Assembly: GCA_003864495.1 (NCBI GenBank)
Contig: ML133428.1
Span: forward strand, 1,426,001 to 1,490,000
Reading direction: 5' to 3'
DNA length: 64,000 bases
Origin: Nemopilema nomurai
Lineage: Eukaryota > Cnidaria > Scyphozoa > Rhizostomeae > Rhizostomatidae
In this document: piece after piece, positions 1 through 12,200 of the stretch
Position numbering within the stretch: the stretch's first letter is position 1
Layout of the letters: the number at the start of each line of letters is the position of its first letter
The notes under the pieces: generated by a model
What the model was told of the DNA's origin: nothing
Database searches by the model: none
Seen by the model: only the letters and a program-made list of their open reading frames with translations
Translations under genes and position numbers: made by a program

Positions 1-65
1 TGCCAACCTGGGTCAAGCAGCAAAGTTATTTGACTCAGGTTGCTAAAGTGAGACGTCATACTCAC

Positions 66-209
66 TGAAAATCGATTGCACGAGGAAACATTTGAAAAAG
101 CATTGTTTATGCCTATGGTATTTTGCATGGGTCTCGCAAAAGACAAGATGCTTGACCAGAAAGCTTGTCAGGAAAGGGCCTACTCGTGAACGACAGAGGG
201 TGGTGGTCT
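66..209 (-). CDS. Candidate further exon of the membrane-anchor gene
   Basis: On the minus strand a CTTTCTAG acceptor precedes 209, and a strong donor (GTGAGTATG) follows 66. The only phase that continues from the 861-1070 exon is open across the interval, reading TTTLCRSRVGPF and ending FLVQSIF. Composition (Cys, Phe and His rich) differs from the acidic upstream exons. It could therefore be a chance open interval. If it is wrong, the gene's next exon lies beyond the left edge or the gene ends soon after 861. Confidence 0.25.
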
Positions 210-860
210 CTAGAAAGGTTGTCACTCTGAGCCTTTTTTCTTCAATAAAAACCGCGTAGAAGCCCCCGGCACTATTTCCATATTAACTGAACAAAAACGT
301 TTTGCTTGGGATAAAATATTTACATCATTCAAGCGTCCCTTACTGGCGCTGCCACGCGACACCTAGAAAGAGAATGACCGTGATCAGTAACATAAAGGGT
401 TTTAGAATGCCATTTGACCAACGCATCGGGTCTAAGACTTGTGCAATATCATATCTGCTTGCAAAAATGAGAAAGGAAGCAACTAGACTTCAATGATTTG
501 ATAAAAAACCTACAAAAAGTAATGATATTTAAGAGTGTTATTCATTCTTAATAGTTCCAATAATTCATTATTGTTAGCAGTCTTATATATCGTACTAAAA
601 GAGTACCAACAATTTAACTCATGACCATTTTCGCAAAGAAAAAGCTTCTTTAAGAGTATGTAAATCTGAGTATATAATCTTATTTTTTAAGAGGATGCTC
701 GAGGCATTTATAACCTTCTTAAAAAATCTAGTGATACTTCTGCAAAATAGCATTTGGTCAAAACATTTAAGTTGGGTCTCGATAATCGAAAGAACGAAAG
801 AAAAAAACGTACTGCGGCTTACCTTTATGACATATCGAGTAGAGATTCACTTCGAGTTAC

Positions 861-2435
861 GGGTCTCTGAGCTGTCCGTATCTGATCTTTCCAGTTCTTT
901 TTCACCAATGTTACTTCTAACTATTTTTTGCACAATTGATTGAAATGTTCCTATCATGTTCCTCAAGCTTCCCATTATCGAAGATGCTTTTGGAAATTCA
1001 TCATCACAGTTCAAAAGCTCTCCTCGGCTTTGAGATTGATTCTCTCTTGCATCATAGAAGACATCAAGATCTAAATGGAAAGAAAGTAGAAGTCATACAC
1101 AATTGACAACACCAAAGAAGTCCATTTAGAACTGGAACCGCAGCCTAGGCCCCCCACCCAACAAGTTTATCTAGGTGACTTCTTATTCATAGCCATGTTG
1201 TTGAATGTCTGCGCGCAACGAAAAGCTCTCTAAGAAGCTCCTCATAGAAACACGAGCATAGTTTCTTTCACATCTGTTACTTTGGCTAAAAATGACTACT
1301 CGACATTTGCCTAAAATTGAGGCCCTTCATTGTCTCGTAGGATCACTTTTTACAGCAATCAAGGATTAAAGTTTTTCAACAGGGATACTAATTTACCTCC
1401 TTTCGTCTTACCCCAGATTTCTCTGGCAGTAAAACAGTTCAACAAGCAAGGAGCAAGTGGCTATTAACGTGGGCCTAAAGACATTAGTAATAAGCATAAT
1501 GTACCGTCCAAACTTTCACAAGATGCGATGAGCTCAGATGACATGGCTCCCTCTTCTGCCTGACTGGCTGTCGTCTTGAAACCACCAAAATCATCTTCAG
1601 AAACAAGACATGAAGTATCCTTCATGCCCAGGCCTTTACTGACGATATCAGTTTGCGCGGCTTTAGAAACCATTGGCAATTGAGCCTGAATCATCTTCTC
1701 ATGCCGAACTGGACCGGCTTGAACCTCTTTGTCCGATGTCACAATAGGGGGACATTTTGTAGCCTTGTGGCGCTTCTGTCAGAAATTTAATCACCAAATT
1801 TCACAAATAATGTTCGTTTGTAAAAATTTTAAATCATCAGCTCAAGAAGTTTTAAATTAGTAATTTAATATTATTATGATAAAATATTACAGGATGCTTT
1901 CACTAAGGGGATTTTTCAGCTTATTTGCACAAAATGGGGCTACCTTACTGGCGGAGATTCTTATCTAGACTTTTACTTCTACAAGAAACCAAGTCTCCTG
2001 TTCAGGCCCAAACTGATCTCTGATTAATTTTTGACTGTTTCCTTGTTCTTATGATGTATTTCTTGAAATACCTTTTGTCACTAAGGTTTGATCCTTTCTG
2101 TTGCAGTGTTTTCATTAACCTTATAATGATTACATCGATGGAGCAATCTTCCGATTTCTAATTACTTTTGAGTCCTTTCCTTGCATTCATCTTTAAGATT
2201 ACATGGCTTTTATAAAGCTTAGAATGTCCAAATTGGTCAAAAACTTGTATAATTTGAAGTGGAAACATTCTAAGTGACCTACCGTTGGCTGGTACACTTG
2301 GCACTGTTTGTCCCTTCTGTTGTCACTTTTTATCTTCTCGTGGTACAAGTATAACCCGAAGCCACAAAGTGCAACTGTTGCTGAGCCGGCAACCACTCCA
2401 ATCAATGTGTTTTTGTCAAAACTCATCTTTGCCAT
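861..2435 (-). CDS. Unrecognised protein with N-terminal membrane anchor (3' end uncertain)
   Basis: Three minus-strand exons join in phase: 2283-2435 (ATG at 2435), 1505-1775 and 861-1070. The product starts MAKMSFDKNT, then a hydrophobic stretch (GVVAGSATVALCGFGLYLY) and the basic HEKIKSDNRRDK. This is the pattern of an N-terminal signal-anchor with the bulk of the protein in the cytosol, as on ER or outer mitochondrial membranes. The rest is polar and acidic: VTSDKEVQAGPV, CLVSEDDFGGF, LDVFYDARENQSQS, and a likely helical piece SSIMGSLRNMIGTFQSIV. Donors are GTAGG at 2282, GTACAT at 1504 and GTAAC at 860; the acceptor CTTTCTGACAG precedes 1775. At least 211 residues are covered. I do not recognise the family. 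The ATG follows an AG at about 2442, so an upstream noncoding exon is possible. Confidence 0.62.
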
Positions 2436-2496
2436 TCGCAGCTTGAAGTTTCTTTGAAGCAGTCAATTGCAATAGTCTAGTAACTGGGGAACAGAT

Positions 2497-2775
2497 TTAA
2501 CTTTGGCGCAAATGTGCTTTGAATTTCCGTAGCCAAACTGTATGACAGTGTTGTTGGTGCAAGTACCTCCGTATGAATTCCCTTGCACTAGCGAAGGCTC
2601 TCTGAAACTTGGTCGCGGTGTTTGTAGCTCTGCCCTTATAGCTTTCGAGATATATCACTACGATCTCGCTTAGATGAGCGAAAACTTCGCAATCTTTGAT
2701 GCCATTTTTTAGCAGCAAGGCGAAAAAAAGCAGTTGTAATTCTTCAGTTCTTCTTTGATCTACAAATTCTTGCAA
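2497..2775 (-). other. Open interval upstream of the anchor gene, status unclear
   Basis: A 92-codon minus-strand reading frame (MQEFVDQRRTEELQLL, then FQRAFASAREFIRRYL) lies 60 bp upstream of the membrane-anchor start. Its composition is protein-like and a possible donor (GGAG before GTACTT) sits inside it. However, its phase does not join the ATG exon at 2435. It could be an exon of another minus-strand gene, a decayed copy or chance. Confidence 0.3.
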
Positions 2776-2896
2776 AAATTATTAGAACTTTCTTTCCTAT
2801 CAACCCTTTGGAGGAGATAGTCTTTCAGCTCTACTAACACAAGTAGACTCCACATAAATCCGTCGTGAAATGGGAGCTATGCTTCAAAACTCAAAA

Positions 2897-2904
2897 TGAC
2901 GTCA
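2897..2904. promoter_or_regulatory. CRE-type palindrome TGACGTCA, possible promoter of the anchor gene
   Basis: A perfect TGACGTCA with a half-like repeat (TGACGTT) about 33 bp further right lies about 460 bp upstream of the minus-strand start at 2435. CREB/ATF factors bind this octamer in animals. Promoter function is inference from position. Confidence 0.3.
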
Positions 2905-3657
2905 CATTACGTTTGAAATGTGACGTTGAATTGGTACTCTTCGTCTAGATAAACTATTGCAATTTAGCATTCAGTGTTAGTGGTCCGCGTTTTAGTGTAA
3001 ATCATTGCTCTTTATTTGCTCTTTTCGGAAGTACACATATTGACAGGCAATATGAGGCGTATACTATTTGCCAGACTGCTCCTGAGCTCCGACTACCTTG
3101 TGTAGCGAGATTCCTGACATCGCAGTATACTTTGTATAAAACACGCAAAGACTTAATGTCGAGATTTGTTAAAAATTCGAATGATTACTGGGTGCTCTAC
3201 CTACGTGTTTGCATGCAACAGCTTCAAGATGACTTAATAGAATTTTGTAAAACGACTTTCACTTTGTAAACTTCACTGATAGTAAATGTATGGCAAGACC
3301 AAAGTTGCATTATGGACTGAAGTACTATCCAAGTTCGTACTTAATTAGTACTACATTGGGAAAAGATCAATTGGGAGGAACACATGATAGATTGGGTGGG
3401 AAGGTTGTCAGAACTTGTCTACTCAAGTCTTGGGAGTGCAACAGTAAACAGGTTAGGAAAACAAAGTGTATTTCATTATGAGAATGGCTCTGAATTATGA
3501 GATCTGTCCCAAATGATAGAGAAGCAAATCTGAGATTTTGTCCATTTGATTTGACATTTTGCAGTGGATGTGATATTTAATGATCAATTTGATATGGATT
3601 GCCTTGATATCTAAGAGCCTAGCCAGTGTCAAAATGGAAGGAATTGTAATTATCACA

Positions 3658-4353
3658 CACCACCGTTCAAAAAGTCTTGGGATGATTCGAAGTTTCGAAA
3701 GACGCTTATGATAAAAGCTTTAAAAAACATGTATTTGATAATCTCTTATTAGGTACGACAACCGGCTATTTCCATGACACTTTCATAAGACATTGTTCAT
3801 GTTTCGAAGTATTTCAATTTTGCAATATTATTCGAAAAAGATTAACCGTAAAATTTTTCTAGACCAGAAACATGAACATGGAGGCTATCAAACGTCGTGA
3901 AATATCATACGAGAAGCTTCTCGAAATTATTATTTATAAAAATAATTATAAAAGCTACCAAAAAACTGCATCAATTGTGGGCTGCTCAAAGAATGCAGCT
4001 TTCGCTGTATGCGAAAAGTTCTTTAAATTTAGAACCGTGAAAGATTTGCCAAGGGTTGGCAGATCGAAGAAGTTCCAGACGCCAAGACATAAAAGGTCTT
4101 TATTGAGAGATCAAAAAACAGAATACAGCTAGAAGGTCAATGGGCAAAGGTTTAAAATTCTGATTATTAATTGTAATGAATAAAGAGAGCTAAAATTTTG
4201 CAACTTGTTGATGCTTTTACTGCGTTATTTAGACCATTTTAAAGGATAATAGGATGGTTTTCAAAATATACATTTTTTGATCGCCTTAAATTGTTTTCAT
4301 TCGCCAGAAGATTCGAAACTTCAAATCGTCCCAAGACTTTTTGAACGGTAGTG
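3658..4353 (+). mobile_element. Non-autonomous Tc1/mariner-type DNA transposon with terminal inverted repeats
   Basis: The left end reads CACCACCGTTCAAAAAGTC and continues TTGGGATGATTCGAAGTTTC; the right end, complemented, reads CACTACCGTTCAAAAAGTC and continues TTGGGACGATTTGAAGTTTC. These are about 40-bp inverted repeats with few mismatches. The right flank is TA, as expected of a TA target duplication; the left flank is CA, probably a mutated TA. Total length is 696 bp, about half of an autonomous Tc1 element. The interior holds only the N-terminal transposase domain, so it cannot mobilise itself. Confidence 0.86.
3872..4132 (+). pseudogene. Truncated Tc1-like transposase: N-terminal helix-turn-helix only
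   Basis: An 86-codon frame lies inside the element at 3658-4353. It starts MNMEAIKRREISYEKLLEI, continues YQKTASIVGCSKNAAFAVCE (an HTH of the paired-like Tc1 class) and then TVKDLPRVGRSKKF, which matches the family signature of a (S/T)VxDxPRxGRP-like linker after the first HTH. The second HTH and the DDE catalytic domain are absent, and the frame stops at 4130-4132. The surviving segment could still bind the element's ends; that is inference. Confidence 0.8.
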
Positions 4354-5889
4354 TACGTCTTGGCCTTTACTATAAGACATACAGTGAAGTTGCTTATGCC
4401 TTGATGGAAAAGGGGCTGCAGTTTTTAGCTCATAGGATAATCGAAGAAAATACCATGTACTGAAAAATGAATAGATGGGACATGTGGAGAATGAAAAAGA
4501 GCAATATCGGAAAGACCTTTGTGAAAAAGAAGACTGCATGATATGGGAAGAACAGATCAGGTAAACAGAAGGCAACAAACAATAATAGAAAAACAATTGA
4601 AGTGGTACCTTTCAGGAAGGATATAAAATAAGATGGTGAAGACAAGAAAAGAATTTCACATTTATGTGTATTGCAAAAATCTCTCTCTCATATTTTCAAG
4701 AAGAACATTTGACTTTTGAAATATGGCAGATAATTGAAAATGATACTGTCTTCGTCTATTAGCATTTATCAAAAGACTAAGAAGACCCAATTTAAAGAAA
4801 AAGCACCTAATGCTCTAATTATGGGAGGTTGCCAAGCAACTGTTTTCACTTGAAACGGAACAATGCTTCTTTTGTCAAATGCAATCGCTGCATGAATAGC
4901 ATTTTGCCTTATTGCAATTCAAACTTTTTTCATTGAAGGAAACCATAGGTAGTTCTGACGTATGTTTCATAGCAACAAAGAGTTAATTGCGCCACAACAA
5001 CAATCGAACGGAGACCACAACAGCAATCATAGCAGAGAAGGGAAGCGTCGCTGTTGACAAAATTAATATCATAAAAATACCATTCTGTGGACTGCATTGA
5101 ATAACTAGAAACATGGTATGACTAATAATAGATGGTACGTATTCAATGAGTCGTATATTATAAGACGAAATTGTGTTATGAAGAGTTACGTGAACGTTAG
5201 GCCGTTGCGTTGTGACGAATAATTTCAGAACCTTAGGCCAAGTTTTTCTTATTTTTGAACGATAGCCTACATCTCTGCTCTACAATTAAAGAAAACGTAA
5301 ACGAGTGAAAATATTTGTCGCATTTTAATCTATAAGAAATGTTTGGCTATGAAAATCGTCCATTCATTTTTGTTTGTTTGGCCAATGTTGGTTATTTCGA
5401 AAAAGTTTCAAAGAATGCTTTGCTTACAAATGTTATCGGTCACATTTTAGAGCTTCATGTCGTAGTTTTCTTTGTGCAAATTTTTCATTTTATTTTCAGA
5501 TATAGTTAGTTCAACAAAACCAAGCCAAAAATTGGCCTTTTATGCAAATGAGCCACTTCATTCACGTTTTTGCCTATTTTTGAACCCTTTCCTCAGAATG
5601 CAGCTTTTTTGCATATGAGCTAGAATATGCCCAAATGATGACATTGATTCATAAACTTTGTGACTATTTGATGCCTAGATATACATCCCATTTATGCATC
5701 TTCCTTTACTAGTTTTTTCTTTGGAATTTGAACATATTGAAATTGTTTAGGATATATCATTATTTATAAATGCTTAGCGGCATTTACCATGTTCTATATT
5801 CAGAGTTAAACACTTTCTTGTAGTTGTAAGGTATCTGTTGCTCCAAAAATACATTTCTAAGTACAACAATTCTTCTGTTTTCCTTTAAG
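4354..5889. other. Intergenic or intronic DNA, no feature recognised
   Basis: A+T-rich sequence without a supported exon. It probably contains an intron of the plus-strand gene that ends at 6116. Confidence 0.35.
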
Positions 5890-6116
5890 CTGGTGAATAT
5901 GTAGCCAAAAAGATTCGCCAGCTTTTCTCAAAGTCTAACAAGAAAGATGAAGATCAGGCAACAAGGCAAAGTGATGCAACTTACAGCTCCATCCCAGACA
6001 TCAATGACCAAACCAGTCCTAATAGATTTGGAAGTTCGGAAGGTGATCTAGGGAAAAGGAATGTGTGTGCTGTCAAAGCAAGAAATGATCCCAACAACTG
6101 CAAACAATCTTCTTGA
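5890..6116 (+). CDS. Last coding exon of an unrecognised gene
   Basis: A TTTTCCTTTAAG acceptor ends at 5889, and the interval is open to a TGA at 6114-6116, entering with two bases of a split codon. It encodes about 75 residues: GEYVAKKIRQLFSKSKNKKD, then a polar Ser/Asn/Asp-rich segment (DATYSSIPDINDQ, RFGSSEGDLGKR) and the end NNCKQSS. The basic amphipathic start followed by a hydrophilic tail looks like the cytoplasmic end of a membrane protein, but nothing proves that. No upstream exon on this strand was recognised between 2.9 and 5.88 kb. The base composition is clearly less A+T-rich than the flanks. Confidence 0.55.
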
Positions 6117-9100
6117 TAGTTATGCAGCAAGTTGGTCTAGTCAAGATTGGCAATTCTAATGAACTCAAGTTCTATGATTGCTTTGATTGATTTGTGTAGA
6201 TCTGACTTGCAATTGCTTTCTTGAAACTTAAGAATATAGAAATTTGCACTTAAATGTTTTTGTTTTGCCTTTTTATTTCTGATGAAATAATTGTACAGGC
6301 CTGTTAGAACCTATGAATAGATAAATAGTTTGAAGCAAGAGCTGTATTGAAACCTTATTTATTGTAAAGATTTCATAAATTGATGGATAATTTGTTTTTT
6401 TCTAATACAAAACTGGAAATATTCATTTCTTTTATAAAAGGCTTAGTTTTTTTCAATTTTGTAATAGCAGTTAATGATTGTTCCTTTTTCAAAACTGTTT
6501 TAATGCAGGTAGAGAGAACTTGATAAAATTACTGCGCAAATGAATATAATTGTCATGATTTCTGTTAAAATTCTGTGTATTGATTGTACTTCAAATAACA
6601 AAATACCAAGAAGAGTTGAAATTGCAAGAAAATAGGACAGTCCTCAAGTTTGTTATAAAATAGTTTTTGGTTTGACAAACAAATAATCTTTAATTTTAGT
6701 CAATAGAATCATTCTCTGTGAGAGTTGCTTCATGATTTACAGCACACAATCATAAATATTTGTTCCATCAATTTAGGAGTAGATTGAAATTTTGATGCTG
6801 ATTCTCATAGTCTATTGGGTTGCAATAGCTGGTTGTTCTCATTCTCATTTGGTTTTGTTAACAGTTCATCAATTGTTTTCACCTGTAACATTTTGTGTTG
6901 TAGAACAGAGGCCTATGTAGTTCTGTCATTGCTTTTGATAGACTTTTGTGGCAGCAGGCAACACCATCCACCAAAACACTTTGAAAAAAAGAATTTTGAA
7001 CTATTTTCCTATTGGTCTACTTCTGGTCTCTTTCATTCTAGTGTAATTCAAAATAGAAGGGTTGTCTAGTTGGCCAGTGAAGTAAATGGTTGCTAACATT
7101 AGCTAGACATATGAGACAATGCCAAAGCAAAAACAAGTGTAGATCAAATAGCTTTCAAGCATTTTCACTGTACACAACAGTTATTAAATACTGATATAAT
7201 ATTAAAACTGAATTCGCAACTATTCAAAAACATTCTATGAAGTAATTTTGACTCATCAAATCTTCATCTCTTTTGTCGGAAATTAGGTTGAAGTCTCTTT
7301 CAAATGTAATAAGTCTAAATTTCCTGTGATAATTAACTACAGCCTTGACAGAAAAAACATTATTTTCCTACATATTATCTAGGTTACAACTTTATTTTGC
7401 ATGAACTTTGATCAGGAGAGCATTATGGCACATAGTTTGTTCAAGAAATGCAAGGCAAATACATAAAGCTCAGGTAATAATGAGAAAACGGAAGAGTTAC
7501 ATTTCCGGAATATAAAACGGCAGTTGATGCAAATATTTATGAGCAAATTTAAGTTTGTACGAAGTTGGACTATCTTGCATTTAACGTAAAGGAATAAAAA
7601 TGACGAAAAGTTTGGTGAAAATGTACGACTATCTGATGCCGGGTTTTTCCACTCAGGTGTGGGAACTGCAAGGCCTTTTCAACAATCGAAAACAACAATG
7701 AAGCTTCCAACCTTTCGAATAGTTTATACTGAATAAAACATACCTTGTCTTCGTTTTCATATACTACAAATGTACATAGCGGGATTTGATATTGGTAATT
7801 TTGTCAGCCTGCAATGCACATCTTTGTTGCTATATGCATCGATCCATTCTTTGTTAAAGAAGTGAATCTTGTTGGTATGGCTGCCATTCGGAGTGAAAAA
7901 TTCACTCATGACACCATAGCTTTAGTGCTAATGGTGTGAGATGGACGACCGCACGAGAGGGAATGGACGACTGAATGAAAACGAGACAGCGATGAGAGCG
8001 CGAAAAGAGATATTGCTGACATAGCCATTTCAGGACGACGATTGTTTAATAAATCGTTGATAAACTCATTCTGCCTAAAAAGCATTAATTAACTAATTAA
8101 TTAAGTAAATTAATTAAGCATTAATTTCAAATTACAGAATTGAACTCTTCAGGAAGATTCTAGATTTCGTGATAGCGCTATAACTTTGCCCATGACTATC
8201 TAATGTTGATTGAAAAGGCCTAAATCGAGGGCAAAAGAATGTGAGGCAATAGCTACCGCTGCAATGAGTTCATTTATGTCAGTGTGGACAGATCTACCTG
8301 GGAAGCAATGATCTCAGGTACCTGTCCCACCACAGGCCAACGCCCCCTCCCCAATGCTTAAAAAGTTGGTCTCTGAAAAAGTGCAAATCTAAAAATAAAA
8401 TTTGTAAGGAAAGGGGTGGGGAGGGGCTGTACGGCAACAATAGATATAAGCAACATTACAAAAAGTGTCTTTTATCTTTTTTTCAACTGCCATTACCAGT
8501 TTTGAGCATTTATTTCAACTGAGCGATTTAGCTGCATTTCTGCACCATTTTCATGAAACATTTCTGCCGCATTCGAGTTTATGCAGTGATACAGAGAAAG
8601 CAAAAACAAGAAATCTCGCTATTTCTCTCTGAAGAAAGATGTCGATTCAGCTTTACTAATCTTACAAATAAGGAAAAAATACTTTGGCTCTTGATGTTTC
8701 TAATAACAAGATGAATCAGAGACGCCGTCTTTTCCAATTAACGATACAAAAGAGATAACACCATATATTTATTTAGAGAGCCCACATGCTCCATTATCAA
8801 ACCCATCGATTGATACTCTAATAAAGATGATACAACAAAGGGGAAATATGAAAAATACAAATCATTCTTATTTGGCTTTTAAAAAATTTACCAAGCTTAA
8901 GTCTCCTTTGGAAATAGAAACCAAATATAAACTGTTACTTTGAAAAAATGTAAATGGAATTTTAGGCATTTGTCCTATGGCACTGTTACAAATATTTTTT
9001 TGCAGATTCTAAATATTTCTGTAGTAGCTTTTGGGATAATGTAAATTACTGCCAAAGGCAACTGAAGATTACAAGAACTTCAAAATCTAAGTCTCGAAGC

Positions 9101-9237
9101 TGTATACAATAATCGTAGCATACGTCATCGTATACTTGTGCATCAAAAGCAACCTACGAATGTCACAGGGGACCTTGCGCGATGCAACGTAGCCATGGCT
9201 AGGCCCTTCAATGGAAGGCAAGCTTTCCACGAAGCAT
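6117..9237. other. 3' untranslated and intergenic DNA between convergent genes
   Basis: This stretch holds the probable 3' UTR of the plus-strand exon ending at 6116 and of the minus-strand gene ending at 9238. No coding exon is supported. A palindromic AT block of repeated TTAATTAA lies near 8081-8121. A minus-strand AATAAA (TTTATT on the plus strand) at 8768-8773 is a possible poly(A) signal for the 9.2-kb gene. Confidence 0.5.
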
Positions 9238-12200
9238 CTACACGTCACACTCAATAGACCCATTTCTTACTTGAAGATGGTGTCCATTTTGTTGGGGTTT
9301 CAATGTGTAGGCTGGGTGCCTAAAGTTGTTTAAATGTGCCTCTTTTTCGTGCTTTAGTAGCATAGCCGTTGTCCCATTCGAGGCCAAAATGGCACCATTA
9401 CAGCTGCGATGCGGAGCGTCTCCACGATGATGATCATGAAGGTAATGATGATGATGATGCTGGTCAGCTCGGCTCCTTTCTCTTTTACTTGATTTACCAG
9501 CAGTTTTGAGAAATACATGGTTTGAATCGAGTGTTGTGTCTGATACGCTGCTTCCACTTGCCCCATCTCGCAACTTGTCGCAAACTAAGAAAATTAAAGA
9601 AGCATTTGGTGAAAGTGATTAAAAAAGATAAATCTAATATCGTAAATGGAAACAGTAGGGGCACTCTAACAAAACCAAACAATCTAAGAATTAAGGTGAT
9701 ATTTTGCATTCGAGATTGAATCTTTCAAAACCTTCGTAGTTCGTAAACAAATGCATTGAAAGTATGATAAATGTTTAGCACCACAGAGACACTTCTTTTT
9801 GACCAAAAGGCTCTCATAAATTGAAAGATTTAAATCTATAATACGTGAAGAAAATTTTCATGCATAAAACTAATGGCAAAGGCAGAAGAAGTACTTATAA
9901 CTATCACAAAGTTGTAATCTAAATGACCTGAAGAAATAGAGCTTGAAGTTTGAATGTTATAATTGCTTGAAATGGGAACAGAAAGCAAAGGACCAGTTGG
10001 CATTAAAAATTCTACGAAAATACAACAAACTTTTCTGAACTACAAGTGAAAGGACTATGGAATTTAATCCAAAAGATGTTTGTATCGAAAGTATTTCCTA
10101 TAAATCAAGTTCTTTGTGTGTTTTAAGTCCACAAGAATTGTTTTTAAAGAAGATTTAAAAGAAGGTTCTCCAAGAAATAATGAAAATAACGCTGATTAGA
10201 ATTATGATAAATACGATAAAATAAAGAGTGAAAAATTAACTTTTTCAAAGAAACTCTGAAACTCCTACCGTTCTCAATGGTTAGTGGAGTCGTAACAATA
10301 GCCGTTTCATTGCCACTGAAAATCGAACGAATTAAGCAATTAAATTAAGGAAGTTAGGAAAAAGTCGGGGATCAGAAGAACAGTAGATGCGTCATGACAT
10401 ATAAAAACCATTTCAGTAAATAATTACTCAAGGCCCTTCTTATAACAAAACATTTCAAGTTCAAATTTACTAAAAATCCCATAAGTAGTATTGATTGTAA
10501 ATATAGAAATTTGACCTATTATTTATTCAAATTATTAGGAAAATGCGAATTCAATATATAGATATAAAAAACAGCAAAAAGTTCGCCAACTCAAATCATG
10601 ACAATAAAAATCTTTGGAAGAGAGTCGAAGGGCCTTCTTCAAGACCCTTGAAAATGCATTCAACCTGCTTGCTTTCCTCCTCTAAATATTTGTAGTACGT
10701 TTTTAAAGTGCTCTACTAAATTGAATCTAGTTCTTGCGGGGGCGCGTAAGCAGTGCAGGGTTTGTCGACTATTCGCTAGAAATCGTAAAAGTTACTAACA
10801 CAATAATACTGATAATGCAGCTAGAAACCATTCTCTACATTCAAAATTCTGTATGACAAATCATGCAAAACTGCCGCAATCTTTTAGGTTAGAGCTCGAA
10901 AATCCATGCCTAGGAGAATATGACGAATCTTTACCTCGTATCGGGTTTGGGTGTCTTGCTTCTCTTCTGTCTCTTTTTGCGACTGCAGACAACAACAACG
11001 ATAACTATTGCAACTATGGCAACCAGTGCAAGCGCAACAGCAACACCAGCAATGGTGCTCGTCTTATCATCCCGCACAACTTGGCTATACCCAACTCGTC
11101 CCTTAGAGTTTGATTTCTGAAAAGAAATATTATTTTGCTTTATAAAAATAGATAGCAACTTTCATCTTTTTTATCTGCTAAATTTTGTTAGTACGAAATA
11201 GGACATAAAAATAGAAGCAGGCACCGCCTTCAAGTCGGGTGCCGAAACGGTCCGCTTTTAATGTGAAAAGGAAGAGTCCTGAAAATTAGCAGTGGCGGAG
11301 TCTTTTGAGCCGTAATGGGACTGGGTAAGTTGCACGATAACTATTCAGTTCATACTAGACATTTCTTTCACAGTTGAAGAGAAGTCAGTTTTCAACAAGT
11401 TTACAAAGCTACGGCTAATTGCGAAATAAGCTGACTGACTGTTTAATGCACTGCCATAATTCTTAGCTTCAAATCATGTTAAACCTTGATAGAACGATAT
11501 ACCTAACAATGTCCCTTAACAAAAATGAAGATTAACTGGTGGATCGTGTTAAGTTTATTTTCAAAACACAAAGGAAGAATTGCCGACTACTGGACAGATT
11601 TTTAGTTCAAGCCCCTTGTAAAACTGTTCAACTTTCTCACGTAGAAGTCTAACTTGTCTCGACCAGGATATAAGAGCACGCAACAATATCGTATTTTCAA
11701 ACATTTTCCATAGCACGAAAAAGCATCAGTTTATGAAATTTTTGAGTAAATGGATCTTAAAAACTCTATTTATAAACACTTTTATTATCTGTATTCTCAC
11801 TTTATAAGCAATAATTTTCTTGAAGACCACACTTCTAGTTTTCGCTAATTTTCACACAACACGTTTCTCAATATTTGTGGGGAAAAGCAAAACACGCCAA
11901 TTTCTAAATATCTTAATCTCATTGCGTAATGTAGCATGTTGTTCAATTGGTTAGTGGGAAAGAAAAAGATGTGTAGCTCAATGTTTGCTCAAGCATACAT
12001 TTAGCCACAAGCAGACATTATTTGCTTTAACAGGCAAGGGTCAGTATTGAACCTTGCGCATCCTATTCCTACGCCTATGACTGATAAAAGACTACTTTAT
12101 AGTCCAGCTTGCAAGTAACCACATTTGCTTGAAACCATTCCACTTTATTGGGAGTGTAGATACTTAGCACAGACTCGTGATTTCACGTTGCTATTTTTGA

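Noticed and set aside
8081..8121. TTAATTAA-rich palindromic block considered as a hairpin element or origin
   Set aside because: Simple AT-rich sequence without flanking repeats or other signals.
11230..11260. CAGGCACCG similar to the MITE end
   Set aside because: Only nine bases match and there is no partner TIR nearby with the right spacing.
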